A stretch of 64,000 nt of DNA from Aquarana catesbeiana (lineage: Eukaryota > Chordata > Amphibia > Anura > Ranidae): assembly GCF_042186555.1 (NCBI RefSeq), contig NC_133329.1, positions 187,647,206 through 187,711,205 of the forward strand, written 5' to 3'. The translations under genes and the position numbers were made by a program. Shown here one piece after another: positions 54,546-64,000 of the stretch (position 1 is its first letter; each line of letters begins with the position of its first letter). The notes beneath the pieces are model-generated. The model saw nothing but the letters and a program-made list of their open reading frames with translations. It ran no database searches and had not been told where the DNA came from.

Positions 54546-55728
54546 AAAACCTCAAGGGTGATGCAGGTAGGTTGAGCAGACCAGACCTAAGTGTATGCTG
54601 TCTACTTTATACCCACAGCAGGGTTTTTTAGCATTTACCTGAATATGCCCAGCACTGTCTACTATACAGTAGGTAAGCAAGCAGAGTAACTTTTGGAAAC
54701 CCTCTGATCCTCATGTTGATTCAACAGCTCCTGTCCTCCAGGTCTTGAATCTGAAGTTACAGTGGGGTTAGGTATGATAAGCATGACCTGTGATTGCTCT
54801 CTAGGTCTTATAGACAGTTGACTATGGTGGCATGGGTAGATACTATAGATCCAAGTCAGGGAGGAAGGTCTGCTGGAGGCCTCATATGTGAGCCTATCAA
54901 GTCAGGAAGAAAGGATTACTGGTCTACTGGAGGCTTCATATGTCAGCTTATATAGCTGTTTTGACCTGGAAAGCGAAGAAGTAATATCTGCATTTGTGGG
55001 GATGTATTTAAGTAGTTCCCTAAACTCAGTGGGGACCGTGCTGAACTGATTACTGTGTGGAAGTTCAAGTGAATGAGGGACTCTCTCCTATTCAGCCAGT
55101 CTTTTCCTGGATCTAGGTACATAGGTGGTTTGTGAGGCCAGGAAGAGGCTGTCTTGTGAGGCAGATAGCTTGGGAGTTACCACGGATCGGGTGCCTTGAA
55201 ACTCAGAGGAATGTACTGGCATTACCTTCTTTGGGTTCCAAACAGCATGGCTGTGAAACTGAATCTGAATATGTGTGAAAAACCTCTGTGTTTCAGAGAA
55301 ACGCTTAATACAAGGCCATGGTCTGGACACTTCCTTGTGACAACATTGCATTTCTAACATTTCAACGTGGGCCAACCTAGTGATCAAAAAGCAAAAATCT
55401 CTAATCTTTGTTTTCCTTACTAGACATACTGTAAATCTGCATTTTTAATCCGGTTTACCCAAATTTCTGTCTACTACCTGGAAATACATATATACTTATC
55501 TTTATATAAAGGCTGTTTTGATTTGAGGTAATTTTTCCTGCTGTTCAGTTTTTAAATGAGAATGGTATACAAACACATATATCACACTCCACTGTATTTT
55601 TGCTGCATTGCAACAAGGCTAATTGATGCCAGACTAGGTCAGACAGACATTCTCACCCTTGATGAGGTAGAAACCTACATACTCCATTCTAGCACCCTCA
55701 ATACAACAATGCAGGTGCTGTTAAGTAG
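54546..55728. other. No gene recognised
   Basis: About 1.2 kb with no domain on either strand. Two diverged phrases (AAGTCAGGGAGGAAGGTCTGCTGG and AAGTCAGGAAGAAAGGATTACTGG, trimmed) at 54852 and 54900 suggest a local ~50-bp duplication. Confidence 0.45.
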
Positions 55729-57700
55729 GGATGGGCCGAACAACCCCTAGGTTGGTTCGCACCAGAACATGCGAACAGGCAAAACATTTGTGCGAACACC
55801 ATTAAAGTCTATGGGACACGAACATGAAAAATCAAAAGTGCTCATTTTAAAGGCTTATATGCATGGTATTGTCTTAAAAAGTGTTTGGGGACCTGGGTCC
55901 TGCCCAAGGGGACATGTATCAATGCAAAAAAAAGTTTTAAAAACGGCAGTTTTTTCGGGAGCAGTGATTTTAATAATGCTCAAATTGAAACAATAAAAGT
56001 GTATTACTCATTTAAATTTCGTACTGGGGGGTGTCTATAGTATGCCTGTAAAATGGCGCATGTTTCCCGTGTTTAGAACAGTCTGACAGCAAAATTACAT
56101 TTCTAAAGGAAAAAAGTCACTTAAAACTACTTGTGGCTATAATAAATTGTCGGTCCTGCAATACACATAAAAGTTCATTGATAAAAACGGCATGGGATTC
56201 CCCCACAGGGGAGCCCCAAACCAAAATCTAAAAAAAAAAGGCGTGGGGGTCCCCCTAAATTCCATGCCAGGCCCTTCAGGTCTGGTATGGATATTAAGGG
56301 GAACCCCGTGCCAAATTTTTTTTTAAAAATGGCGTGGGGGTCCCCCCATTATCAATACCAGACCCTTCAGGTCTGGTATGGATTTTTGGGGGGACCCCAT
56401 GCCAATTTTTTTTTTTAAAATGGCGTGGGGTCCCCCCAAAAATTCATACCAGACCCTTATCCGAGCATGCAACCTGGCAGGCTGTAGGAAACGTGTGGGG
56501 GGAGAGAGCGCCCCCCCCGAACCATACCAGGCCACCTGCCCTCAACATTGGTAGGGTGCTTTGAGGCAGTGGCCCCCCAAAGCACCTTATCCCCGGGGGT
56601 TGTGGGGGTCTTCTGGTGGGGGGCTTATCGGAAACTGGAAGCCCCCTTTAACAAGGGGACCCCCAGATCCCGCCCTCCCCGTTTGAAATGGTAACGGGTA
56701 CATTGTACCCATACCATTTCACAAAAAAAGTGTGAAAATGGTAAAAAAAAAAAACAACACACACTGTGGGAGAAGTTCTTTATTAAAAAATAAAAAAAAA
56801 TAAAACTGTCCCACGTAGTCCATTCACCTCCGTCGATGGATCGAAAAAAAATAAAGAAGATCTGCCTCCATGGGAGGCACATGCCATATGAGGCATCCTC
56901 GCAGGTGACAGCTCTTTTAAAACTGTGGGCGGGGCCACACGGTGTCGTCCCCAGGTGACCCGCCCCCCTCTGACGCACGGGGACATCCCTATGGCTTCCC
57001 CGTAGCGTCAGAGGGGGAAGGGCTACCCCAAAGCACCCTCCCAATGTTGAGGACATGAGGCCTGGTATGGTTCTGGGGGGGCGCTCTCTCGTCCCCCCCC
57101 TCTTTTCCTGCGGCCTGCCAGGTTGCGTGCTCGGATAAGGGTCTGGTATGGATTTTTGGGGGGACCCCACGCCATTTTTTTTATTTTGGCACGGGGTTCC
57201 CCTTAATATCCATACCAGACCTGAAGGGCCTGGTATGGAATTTAGGGGAAACCCCACGCATTTTTTTTTTAAATTTTGGTTTGGGGTTCCCCTGTGGGGG
57301 AATCCCATGCCATTTTTATCAATTGACTTTTATGTGTATTGCCGGACCGACAATTCATTATAGCCGCGAGTAGTTTTAATGACTTTTTTTCTTTAGAAAG
57401 GTAATTTTGCTGTCAGACTGTTCTAAACGCGGGAAACATGTGCCACTTTACAGGCATACTATAGACACCCAACAGGTATGAAATTTAAAGGAATGTTACA
57501 CTTTTATTGTTTCACTTTAAGCATTATTAAAATCACCGCTCCTGAAAAAACTTCCATTTTTAAAACTTGTTTTTGCATTGATACATGTCCCCTGGGGCAG
57601 GACCCAGGTCCCCAAACACTTAATTAGCACTTTTGATTTCTCCCATAGCCTTTTTAAAGGGTGTTCCGCGGCTTTCGAATTTGCAGCGAACAAGCCAAAT
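55729..57700. mobile_element. 2-kb palindromic (foldback) element
   Basis: Left arm 55800-56640 is the imperfect reverse complement of 57010-57660. Paired landmarks include GGGACCTGGGTCCTGCC (55888) with GGCAGGACCCAGGTCCC (57596), GTCTATAGTATGCCTGTAAA (56032) with its partner near 57450, and CATACCAGACCCTTATCCGAGC (56449, trimmed) with GCTCGGATAAGGGTCTGGTATG (57130, trimmed). The centre is about 56650-57000. The right tip is cut near 57700. No transposase. Long open frames inside arise from the low-complexity GGGGTCCCC repeats. Confidence 0.8.
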
Positions 57701-57717
57701 TGTTAAGAACAGCCAAT

Positions 57718-58074
57718 ATTCGATCGTGTGTGGGCTCCATCTGACTTTTTCCATCGGAATTTCCGACACACAAAGTTTGAGAGCAGGCTATAAAATTTTC
57801 CGACAACAAAATCCGATCCTTTACGTTCTGATCGTGTGTAGACAAATCCGACGCACAAAGTGCCGCGCATGGTCAGAATAAATTAAGAGACGAAAGCTAT
57901 TGGCTATTGCCCCGTTTATAGACTTGTACGTGTCACTGCGTTCAGAACGATCAGATTTTCCGACAACTTTGTGCGACCGTGTGTATGCAAGTTTGAGCCA
58001 ACATCCGTCGGAAAAAATCAAATGGATTTTGTTGTCGGAATGTCCGTTCAATGTCCGATCGCGTGTACAGGGCA
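57718..58074. mobile_element. Second copy of the TGCCCCGTACACAC MITE, left truncated
   Basis: Aligns with 38275-38643: TCGTGTGTGGGCTCCATC, ACACAAAGTTTGAGAGCAGG, TTCCGACAACAAAATCCG, ending CGTGTACAGGGCA then TTA. The left terminal repeat is missing. Confidence 0.75.
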
Positions 58075-58339
58075 TTAGGCTTAACATACATAGGACGTTT
58101 TACAACCTCCCCTAAACGATTTAACTTGGCAGATAGTAAACAACATTTAAAAATGGCATTTAGATGCCGTGTTTAGCCGCGTTTGCGTTTAGGAGCTTTT
58201 TTTTTTTTTTTAAATAGTCCAAAATTAAAAATGCCTGTAAACAAAATGGGGCTAGACACGAGTTACTGCGTTTACACGCGTTTACAAGCTGTTACAAGCG
58301 TTTGTCGTTTCAAATGCCTCTGAACATCCATCCTCCCTT
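58075..58339. repeat. Unclassified repeat with GCGTTT phrases
   Basis: Repeated GCGTTT(A/G)C phrases and a T run (58197-58212). Possibly a MITE, ends not determined. Confidence 0.35.
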
Positions 58340-59131
58340 TTTTTTTGCCACTTCAGCGAAATTTTCCGAGAGACTTATTTCACCTCACCAGTTCAATCTC
58401 GTCCCTACTCGTCTTCACATCATTGTGGCCTTTTATTCAGATTTTTACTGCATCATTCATAATATGTTAGAAAAACCTTATTACAATTTACATCATCCTT
58501 TAGAACAGAAATAAGAAAAATTTAAACCCAATAAGAATCCCCATATCCCCCGCTCCCCCCCCCACACACACCCCACCCACACTCTTCCTACCTAACTCCT
58601 CTTCCCCTTTACTCCTCTCAGGTTTATTCTCCGCTGTTCTCTCCTTCTTGGATACGGTCAGTCTAGCTACCTTGGGGCCTCACATCTGTATTTAATCTAT
58701 GTACTCATCACCTCGGCACACCTCATTGAACACTTATACTCTACCCAGTCTCTCCATTTCTCTTCAAAGTCTTCCACTCCCATCCCTTCACTAAACCTTA
58801 GGTATTCTAGGCTTTGAATTTCATTTATTTTATTGAACCAATTCCGTAACGTGGGTCTTCCTTTTCCTTGCCAGTGTCTTGGTATAAGGCTTTTGGCCGC
58901 ATCGGTGAGCTGTGGTATTAATGTTTTCAGATAATTCTTCATGAGCATCATGATCCCATGGAATAAGCACCCCCATGGGTCATCTGGGATTTCAATATTA
59001 GTAATCTCACTGATGAGTGGCCTAACCTCCTCCCAATATTTTTTGATTTCCGGGCATTGCCACCATATATGCGCCATTGTCCCAATCTCTTTACATCCCC
59101 TCCAACAGAGTTGGGATGTTTCACTCTGATA

Positions 59132-59537
59132 TTAAGGCTACTTTCACACTGAGGCGCGCGGGCGCTGGCGGTACAGCGGCGCTAAATATATTGTAGCTTT
59201 ACCCTCATTTTAGCGGCACTAGTGGGGCGGTTTTGACCCCCCGCTAGCGGCCGAAAAAGGGTTAAAACTGCCCGCAAAGCACCGCTGCAGCAGCGCTTTG
59301 CGGGCGGGTTTGCAGCGCTGCCCCATTGTTTTCAATGGGAAGGGGCGCTTTAGGAGCGGTAAATACACCGCTCTTACAACGCTCCAAAGATGCGGCTTGC
59401 AGGACTTTTTTGACCTCCCTGCAAGCCCTCGGGGCTTTCACACTGGAGTGCATTGAGCAGCTCTTTTGGGGTGCTTTGCAGGCGCTTTTTTTAGCACTTT
59501 AGCACCTGCAAAGCGCCTCAGAGTGAAAGGAGCCTTA
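59132..59537. mobile_element. MITE with TTA duplication
   Basis: Ends AAGGCTACTTTCACACTGAG (59134) and CTCAGAGTGAAAGGAGCCTT (to 59536) are imperfect inverted repeats. TTA flanks both sides (59132-59134, 59535-59537), fitting PIF/Harbinger. GC-rich interior with GCGCTTTGCGGGC-type repeats. It lies inside LINE E ORF2. Confidence 0.65.
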
Positions 59538-59974
59538 TGTGCTCTACCGGGAGTAATATACCATCTCACCAGACACTTGTAATTTAACTCGAGCATCTTG
59601 CAATTAACTGACGTGGCCTTGACCCTCCTCAATATTTGCCAAATTTCAGGCTTTTTAAGCTTAATATCTAGTTCCTTCTCCCATTTCTTAATAAATGGTG
59701 GAATCTCCCTCCCCTTTATTTCTATGAACACTTTATAGATCTTAGAGATCCCCCTCCCCCCAGTTTTCTCCATACAGATTTTCTCCAAAGGCCGTAAGTC
59801 TCTGGCAGATCTGATGGGCTGCGGGAGTGTTTTAATAAAATGATTCAATTGGCTATACCGCCATGGGTCTATAACTAGTAATTTGCTTTTATTTTTTAAT
59901 TGCTGATATGTGCATATTTTGCCCTGTTTCATAACGTCCTTTAATTGTGCATCCTTCTCTAGAGTCCACTTCCC

Positions 59975-60975
59975 AAACAAAAACACAAAAACTCTGCGCT
60001 TAGGACAAAAAGAGGGAGAAAAGAATAGAGAGGGCAAGGGGGGGGGGGGGGCTGAGAGAGGAGAAAAAACGGGGGGGGGGGGGGTGCAAGGGGTAATTAC
60101 CCCAATGAGAAAGAACCGGGAAAAGGAGGAAAAGAAGAGAGAGTAAAAGGTATGCTGCCACCCCTAGTTAAGCCCTCAAAGAGGACTAACATATGTAAAA
60201 AATTGTAAATGGAGGTATGGCGCTTCCTTGTGGAGTGTGTAAATGATATATAATAAAGTGACTGATATGAAATATAACATACACAAACGATAATTAATTA
60301 CTCATAATAAATGACCCCATGAATGGTACGTCAAAATACATGTGATAAAAAACGTGATAAAGACCCTTATTAAATTTCATACACCTATGTAACACAGGTA
60401 ATTTCAGAAAGTAACCACTAGGTGTAGCTGCTGATACACTATGCAGCTGATGTGATAAATCCAGCATATATGTGTGCAAAAAAGTAAATAACAGTGCAAT
60501 CAAATCCAAAAAATTTGAAAAATTGTATACCCAAATGATCTAAAAAATGTGTAAAAAACATATATGGAATAAAAATAAAAAACACAAAAAAGTCTATCAC
60601 AAGTGGTACGTCCCAAGCTGTAAATAGCAGGAAAAGAAAAAAGTTCCAAGAGCTTAGTGACTGTAGTGCCCTTATAGATGAAAATCCGTGACTTCTGTGC
60701 TCCCCTTTTGGCTCCCCACTCACCGGCTCCCACTACCCCTGCAGGGGTAACAGACACTTTAAGATCCCAATCCCGTCCTGTTGACCGATATCCCGTGGTC
60801 ACTAAGATAGAATGTCCTCTCTCCCAGGCGTTTCCAGATTACCTCTTTGTACCACGTCCAAGAAGGGGATCCCCAGAGAAATCCTCATAAGAAGAGATGC
60901 CACCTCATAGTGTAGTATAATTAAAACTTTAATAGCATAAAACTCCCCACATGGGAGAAATTAAAACCGTATAAC
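59975..60975 (-). mobile_element. Penelope-like terminal fragment inside LINE E
   Basis: Separates two consecutive parts of LINE E ORF2. It carries the palindrome TACCCCTGCAGGGGTA (60734-60749), CACTCACC 9 nt away (60717-60724), CTCATAAGAA with CTCATAGTGTAG (60886-60915) and a TTAAAACTTTAATAG block, as in 30690-30930. Its left edge has ACTCTGCGCTTAG, like the CTGCGCT phrase at 29568 and 31466. No ORF and no clear TSD. Confidence 0.55.
60038..60084 (+). repeat. Two G14 tracts
   Basis: Uninterrupted G runs at 60038-60051 and 60071-60084, separated by 19 nt. Likely G-quadruplex-prone and prone to length error. Confidence 0.8.
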
Positions 60976-63700
60976 ACTACACTATGGGTGAAGCCGAAAG
61001 CCAGGAAGTGGCCCAGATTGTTAGTACATGTCTGGTGATGTCCTGTGTTTCTGTGCTAAGTTTCCTAAATTGTGGTGGGATCCATATTATCTTACCCATT
61101 GTGGCTTCACTAATTGTGCTTTCCATTTTGACCCATTGTTTTTCTTTATTATTTTTAACCCATTCTATTATTCGTGACATAACAATTGCCTCATAATACT
61201 TGCTAATATCTGTGCCCCCCCCCTTCTCCTTATCTTTACTTAACTGTGTGAAACTTATACAAGGTTTTTTCCCTCTCCAAATGAACCTTAAAAACAAACT
61301 GTGCAATGTTTTAAGATAGACTTGTGGGAGTGAAATTGGGAGCATTTGCATCTTTGGCCGGGTTTACCTTAAAATTAGATAACTTCCCATATTCTTTTAA
61401 GACTATGATCAGATTTAGTAGAGTAATCCTTGGGCGGGTGACATAGAATAAAATGTCATCTGCAAAGGCGGCCAATTTATGCACTTCATCACCAATTTTT
61501 ATCCCACTGATGTCCGGGTTTTGCCTTATCTTTATTAGAAGGAGTTTGAGCGCCAACACAAACAGTAATGGGGAAAGTGGGCACCCCTGTCTTGTACCAT
61601 TAAACATTTCGAATGGCTCAGAAAGTACGCCATTTACCTTCACTCTCGCTGTGGGTCGGGTATAAAGTGCCTTTATCCATCTGATCATATTTTCCCCAAG
61701 CCCTATCTCCTCCAATGTGCCCTGCATAAAGCCCCAGTCCACCCTGTCAAAAGCTTTCTCAGCATCAATTGACAGGAGAAGTCCTGGGGCTCCACCGTCT
61801 TTAGTTTTCTGCACTGCCAAGAGCGTTTTGATACCATTATCCCTCCCCTCTCTTCCTGGTATAAACCCCACCTGATCTAGGTGTACGATCTCATTTATTA
61901 TCTTTTTCATCCTTTAGCAAATAATTTTGTATCTGCATTTAAGAGTGATATGGGCCTATAGCTGGAACAGAGTGTGCTATCCTTGCCTTCTTTCAGGATA
62001 CTGGTAATATTGGCTTCCAACGCTTCCTTCCTCATCTCCCACTTATCCCCAATACAGTTCATATAGAAACACATCTTGGGGATTTATTGGTCCTGAAATT
62101 TTTTGTAGTATAATACTGTCACACCATCGGGGTCAGTGCTTTTGCCAGCTGGTGTTTCCTGCAGCATTTTTTTTAACTCCTCTTGGGGGGCCTCCAAAGC
62201 GCTTCGTTTAGTTTCTGCAATTTTAATTAATCCTATATCTTTTAAGAAAGCTTTTATTTTCTCCTGTTTTTTCTATTCTCTTCTTGGGTATCCTTCTTGT
62301 TTATTGCATACAGCCCCCCGTAATAGTCTTGGAAAATTTTAGCAATATCTCTGGATCTATATCTAAAATCCCCTGTCCTTGTCTTTATTTTTTCTATATA
62401 GTTGATGGTTTTCTTTTTTTTCGGTACCTTTGCCAGGAGTTTACCCGGTTTGTTCCCTCCTATATATCTTTCTTTTTTGTTGTTTGTCTTTTCTTTTGAT
62501 TACTATACGTGTTTCTTGTGCCACTAAATTCCGCATGGCCTCTCTTTTCCCATATAGCTTTAACAATACCTCCCTATCTCCCATTATCTTGTGTTGTTGT
62601 ACTAATTCAGAGATTTCTTTTGTTAAGGCTAATTTGTCTTTTTTAGTTCTTTTTTTTTCTCCGATCCAGCCATAAATAGAATACCCCTGATATAAGCTTT
62701 GTGGGCCTCCCAGACGGTAGCTTCTGAGATGTCCACTGCAACATTTATTTTAAAATACAGTTCTAGTTCTTCCTTTATTCGCTTCTCAATTTTTTTGTCA
62801 TATAGAAGGTCCTCACCTCCATATGTTACACTTTTTTTGACTCTCCCCGATTTTAATTTGTAAACTCACAGGCACATGATCTGATAGGGTCGTTATTCCA
62901 ATATTTGTGCTAATCACAACCTCTAATAGCCAATGCTCAACGAGGAAGAAATCTAATCTAGAATATGTCGCATGCACAGGGGAGTAAAATGTGTAATCCC
63001 TTTCGTTGTTGTGTTGCATCCTCCATGCATCTACAAGTTGGTACTGATGTAGTGTCTTTTTCAATTTATTCATCCATACTCCACCTGTCCCCCGTGCATG
63101 GGACGTACTGTCTCTTCCTGGTTCGAAATAGAAGTTAAAGTCCCCTGCTATAATAGCCCCCCCCTTCTTAAATTCCATGAACTTCTCTAAAGCCCCCAGC
63201 AGGTATCTATTTGCGTTTTTATTAGGGCCGTAAAAGTTTGCCAGTGAGCATTCAAATCCATTTAGTTTTCCTCTCAAAAAAAGATAACGCCCCTCAGGGT
63301 CAGTTATTCTCTCCTCTAACTCAAACCTTACCCCCCTGGCAAACCCTATGGCGACTCCTTTTGCTTGACTAATAGGAGAATCTCCATAGTACCAGACTGG
63401 GAAATCTTTTGAAAACATTTTTTGACTCTTACCGCAATAGAAGTATGTCTCCTGCAGTAATACTACGTCTGCTTTAAGATGTTTCTATTCACCCATTATG
63501 TTAGCACACTTTATGGGAGAATTCAAACCCCGAACATTATATGAAATTATGTTCAGGCTAGACATCCTTACTTACTATGAGTATGAGTTTTCTCTTCCAA
63601 GCCACCTGTAGGAGTAGGAGTCGATATCGTGAATACCCTCTCTATCCCACCCCCCCAATCCCTCTCACACCCTCTTCCCCCTCCCTTCCCCAACATTTCC

Positions 63701-64000
63701 CCCCACACACATGGGGGGAAAAAGGCCTCCCCATGGCCCAACAAACCTAGTCCCCACTTACTCCACCCGGCCCCTGGGTTAACCCCTTAGAGGTTGGACT
63801 CGTGTTGGCAGCCGCCGGGACTATTGCTCCCCCCAATTTTATGGGGGTTCCCGTACCCGTTCCCTTCCCCCCAATCCCCGCACCCCCACTACCCCCCGTA
63901 CCAAAGACCCCCCTTAATATAGCTATTTCAGACACATTTTAAGCTCTGGGTCTTTTTCTTTTTTCCTAGTCTCTCCATATTTCACTGGTTGGTTATTTTT
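63701..64000. other. C-rich sequence, possible LINE E spacer or ORF1 end
   Basis: 63640-63910 is strongly C-rich on the plus strand. The minus-strand frame 63935-63747 is Gly/Thr-rich with no recognisable domain. It may be the ORF1-ORF2 spacer. Confidence 0.35.

Larger units (their letters stand above)
58697..63565 (-). pseudogene. LINE E ORF2: endonuclease, RT and C-terminal domain
   Basis: Start ATG at 63565 (MSSLNIISYNVRGLNSP), stop TAG 26 codons on (63487-63485). The endonuclease continues 63418-62813 with RYLFLRGKLNGFECSLANFY, GGAIIAGDFNFYFEPGRD, ATYSRLDFFLVE and TLSDHVPVSLQIK. The linker is badly broken (62800-62000). RT (61910-61311) is open: VGFIPGREGRDN, LSIDAEKAFDRVDWGFM, NGTRQGCPLSPLLFVLALKL and AAFADDILFYVTRP with intact FADD. 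The thumb continues at 61351-60977. After the PLE-like insert, 59960-59540 and 59077-58697 hold the C-terminal part with AHIWWQCPEIKKYW. At least five lesions. Confidence 0.85.
58340..63700 (-). mobile_element. L1/Tx1-type LINE E, minus strand
   Basis: ORF2 runs from 63565 to about 58697 in minus orientation, with a 3' UTR to a T run near 58338-58347 that may be the poly(A) tail. It is interrupted by a MITE (59132-59537) and a PLE-like fragment (about 59975-60975). Its protein differs clearly from those of B and C, so it is a separate family. ORF1 would lie beyond 63700 and is at most partly in the window. Confidence 0.8.

Noticed and set aside
56625..57308. 227-codon minus-strand frame
   Set aside because: It lies across the centre and right arm of the palindromic element and consists of GGGGTCCC-type low-complexity repeats.
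1..64000. CRISPR arrays, bacterial operons, tRNA or rRNA genes
   Set aside because: The tandem repeats here have no unique spacers. I saw no tRNA cloverleaf or rRNA sequence, and the content is that of a vertebrate genome. A tRNAscan-type run would be needed to exclude degenerate tRNA-derived SINEs.

Overview
The window looks like vertebrate intergenic DNA made almost entirely of transposable elements and their wreckage. I found no host protein-coding gene, rRNA or tRNA that I can defend. The mix points to an amphibian, most likely an anuran with a large genome and quite possibly a ranid frog. It combines several L1/Tx1-type LINEs, CR1/Rex1-type LINEs, a Ty3/Gypsy chromovirus, Penelope-like elements (PLEs) with hammerhead-ribozyme-like ends, Tc1 transposons, hAT elements, TTAA-type and TAA/TTA-type MITEs, and long palindromic foldback elements. 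The species call is inference; the element calls rest on motifs, termini and target-site duplications (TSDs) read from the sequence.

Layout. 1-1.1 kb: ORF1 remnant of a minus-strand L1-type LINE (A). 3.0-10.45 kb: old minus-strand L1-type LINE (B) carrying a 697-bp solo LTR (3673-4369, TSD CACAT) and a hAT element (7924-8726, TSD CTAGCAGG). 11.4-11.85 kb: 31-bp minisatellite. 13.29-14.60 kb: hAT element with an exact 8-bp TSD and an internal 24-bp minisatellite. 15.3-16.6 kb: Tc1 with a broken transposase. 18.3-21.9 kb: PLE-like ends, an L1-type ORF1 remnant and MITEs. 22.9-23.6 kb: second Tc1 fragment.

25.1-39.1 kb is a nest. A plus-strand CR1/Rex1-type LINE holds a nearly intact, full-length L1-type LINE (C, 26337-36396, TSD of 14 bp). 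C in turn holds a 3.08-kb inverted Penelope-like dimer (29554-32631, 16-bp duplication), and that dimer holds another PLE fragment (30094-31494). The same CR1 copy was also hit by a TTAA element (36859-37816) and a TAA-flanked MITE (38207-38646).

40.7-46.7 kb: CR1 ORF1, L1 ORF2, foldback and TTAA MITE remnants. 45.6-54.06 kb: minus-strand CR1/Rex1 LINE interrupted by a Ty3/Gypsy chromovirus (46731-53838) with gag, protease, RT, RNase H, integrase and chromodomain. The Gypsy element is itself interrupted by a Penelope-like element (48545-50861) whose GIY-YIG endonuclease domain is fused in frame to the Gypsy RNase H region. 55.7-57.7 kb: 2-kb palindromic element. 58.3-63.6 kb: another minus-strand L1-type LINE (E) with a MITE and a PLE-like insertion.

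The genes do not form a cellular pathway. What works together is retroelement machinery, and nesting plus lesion load gives relative ages: CR1 copies and LINE B are old, LINE C and the Gypsy element younger, and the PLE insertions inside them younger still. The most interesting signals are the Gypsy/Penelope fused frame, the hammerhead-like PLE ends, a palindrome-plus-splice-donor-like module repeated at three loci, and a Gypsy primer site that appears complementary to the element's own predicted mRNA start.
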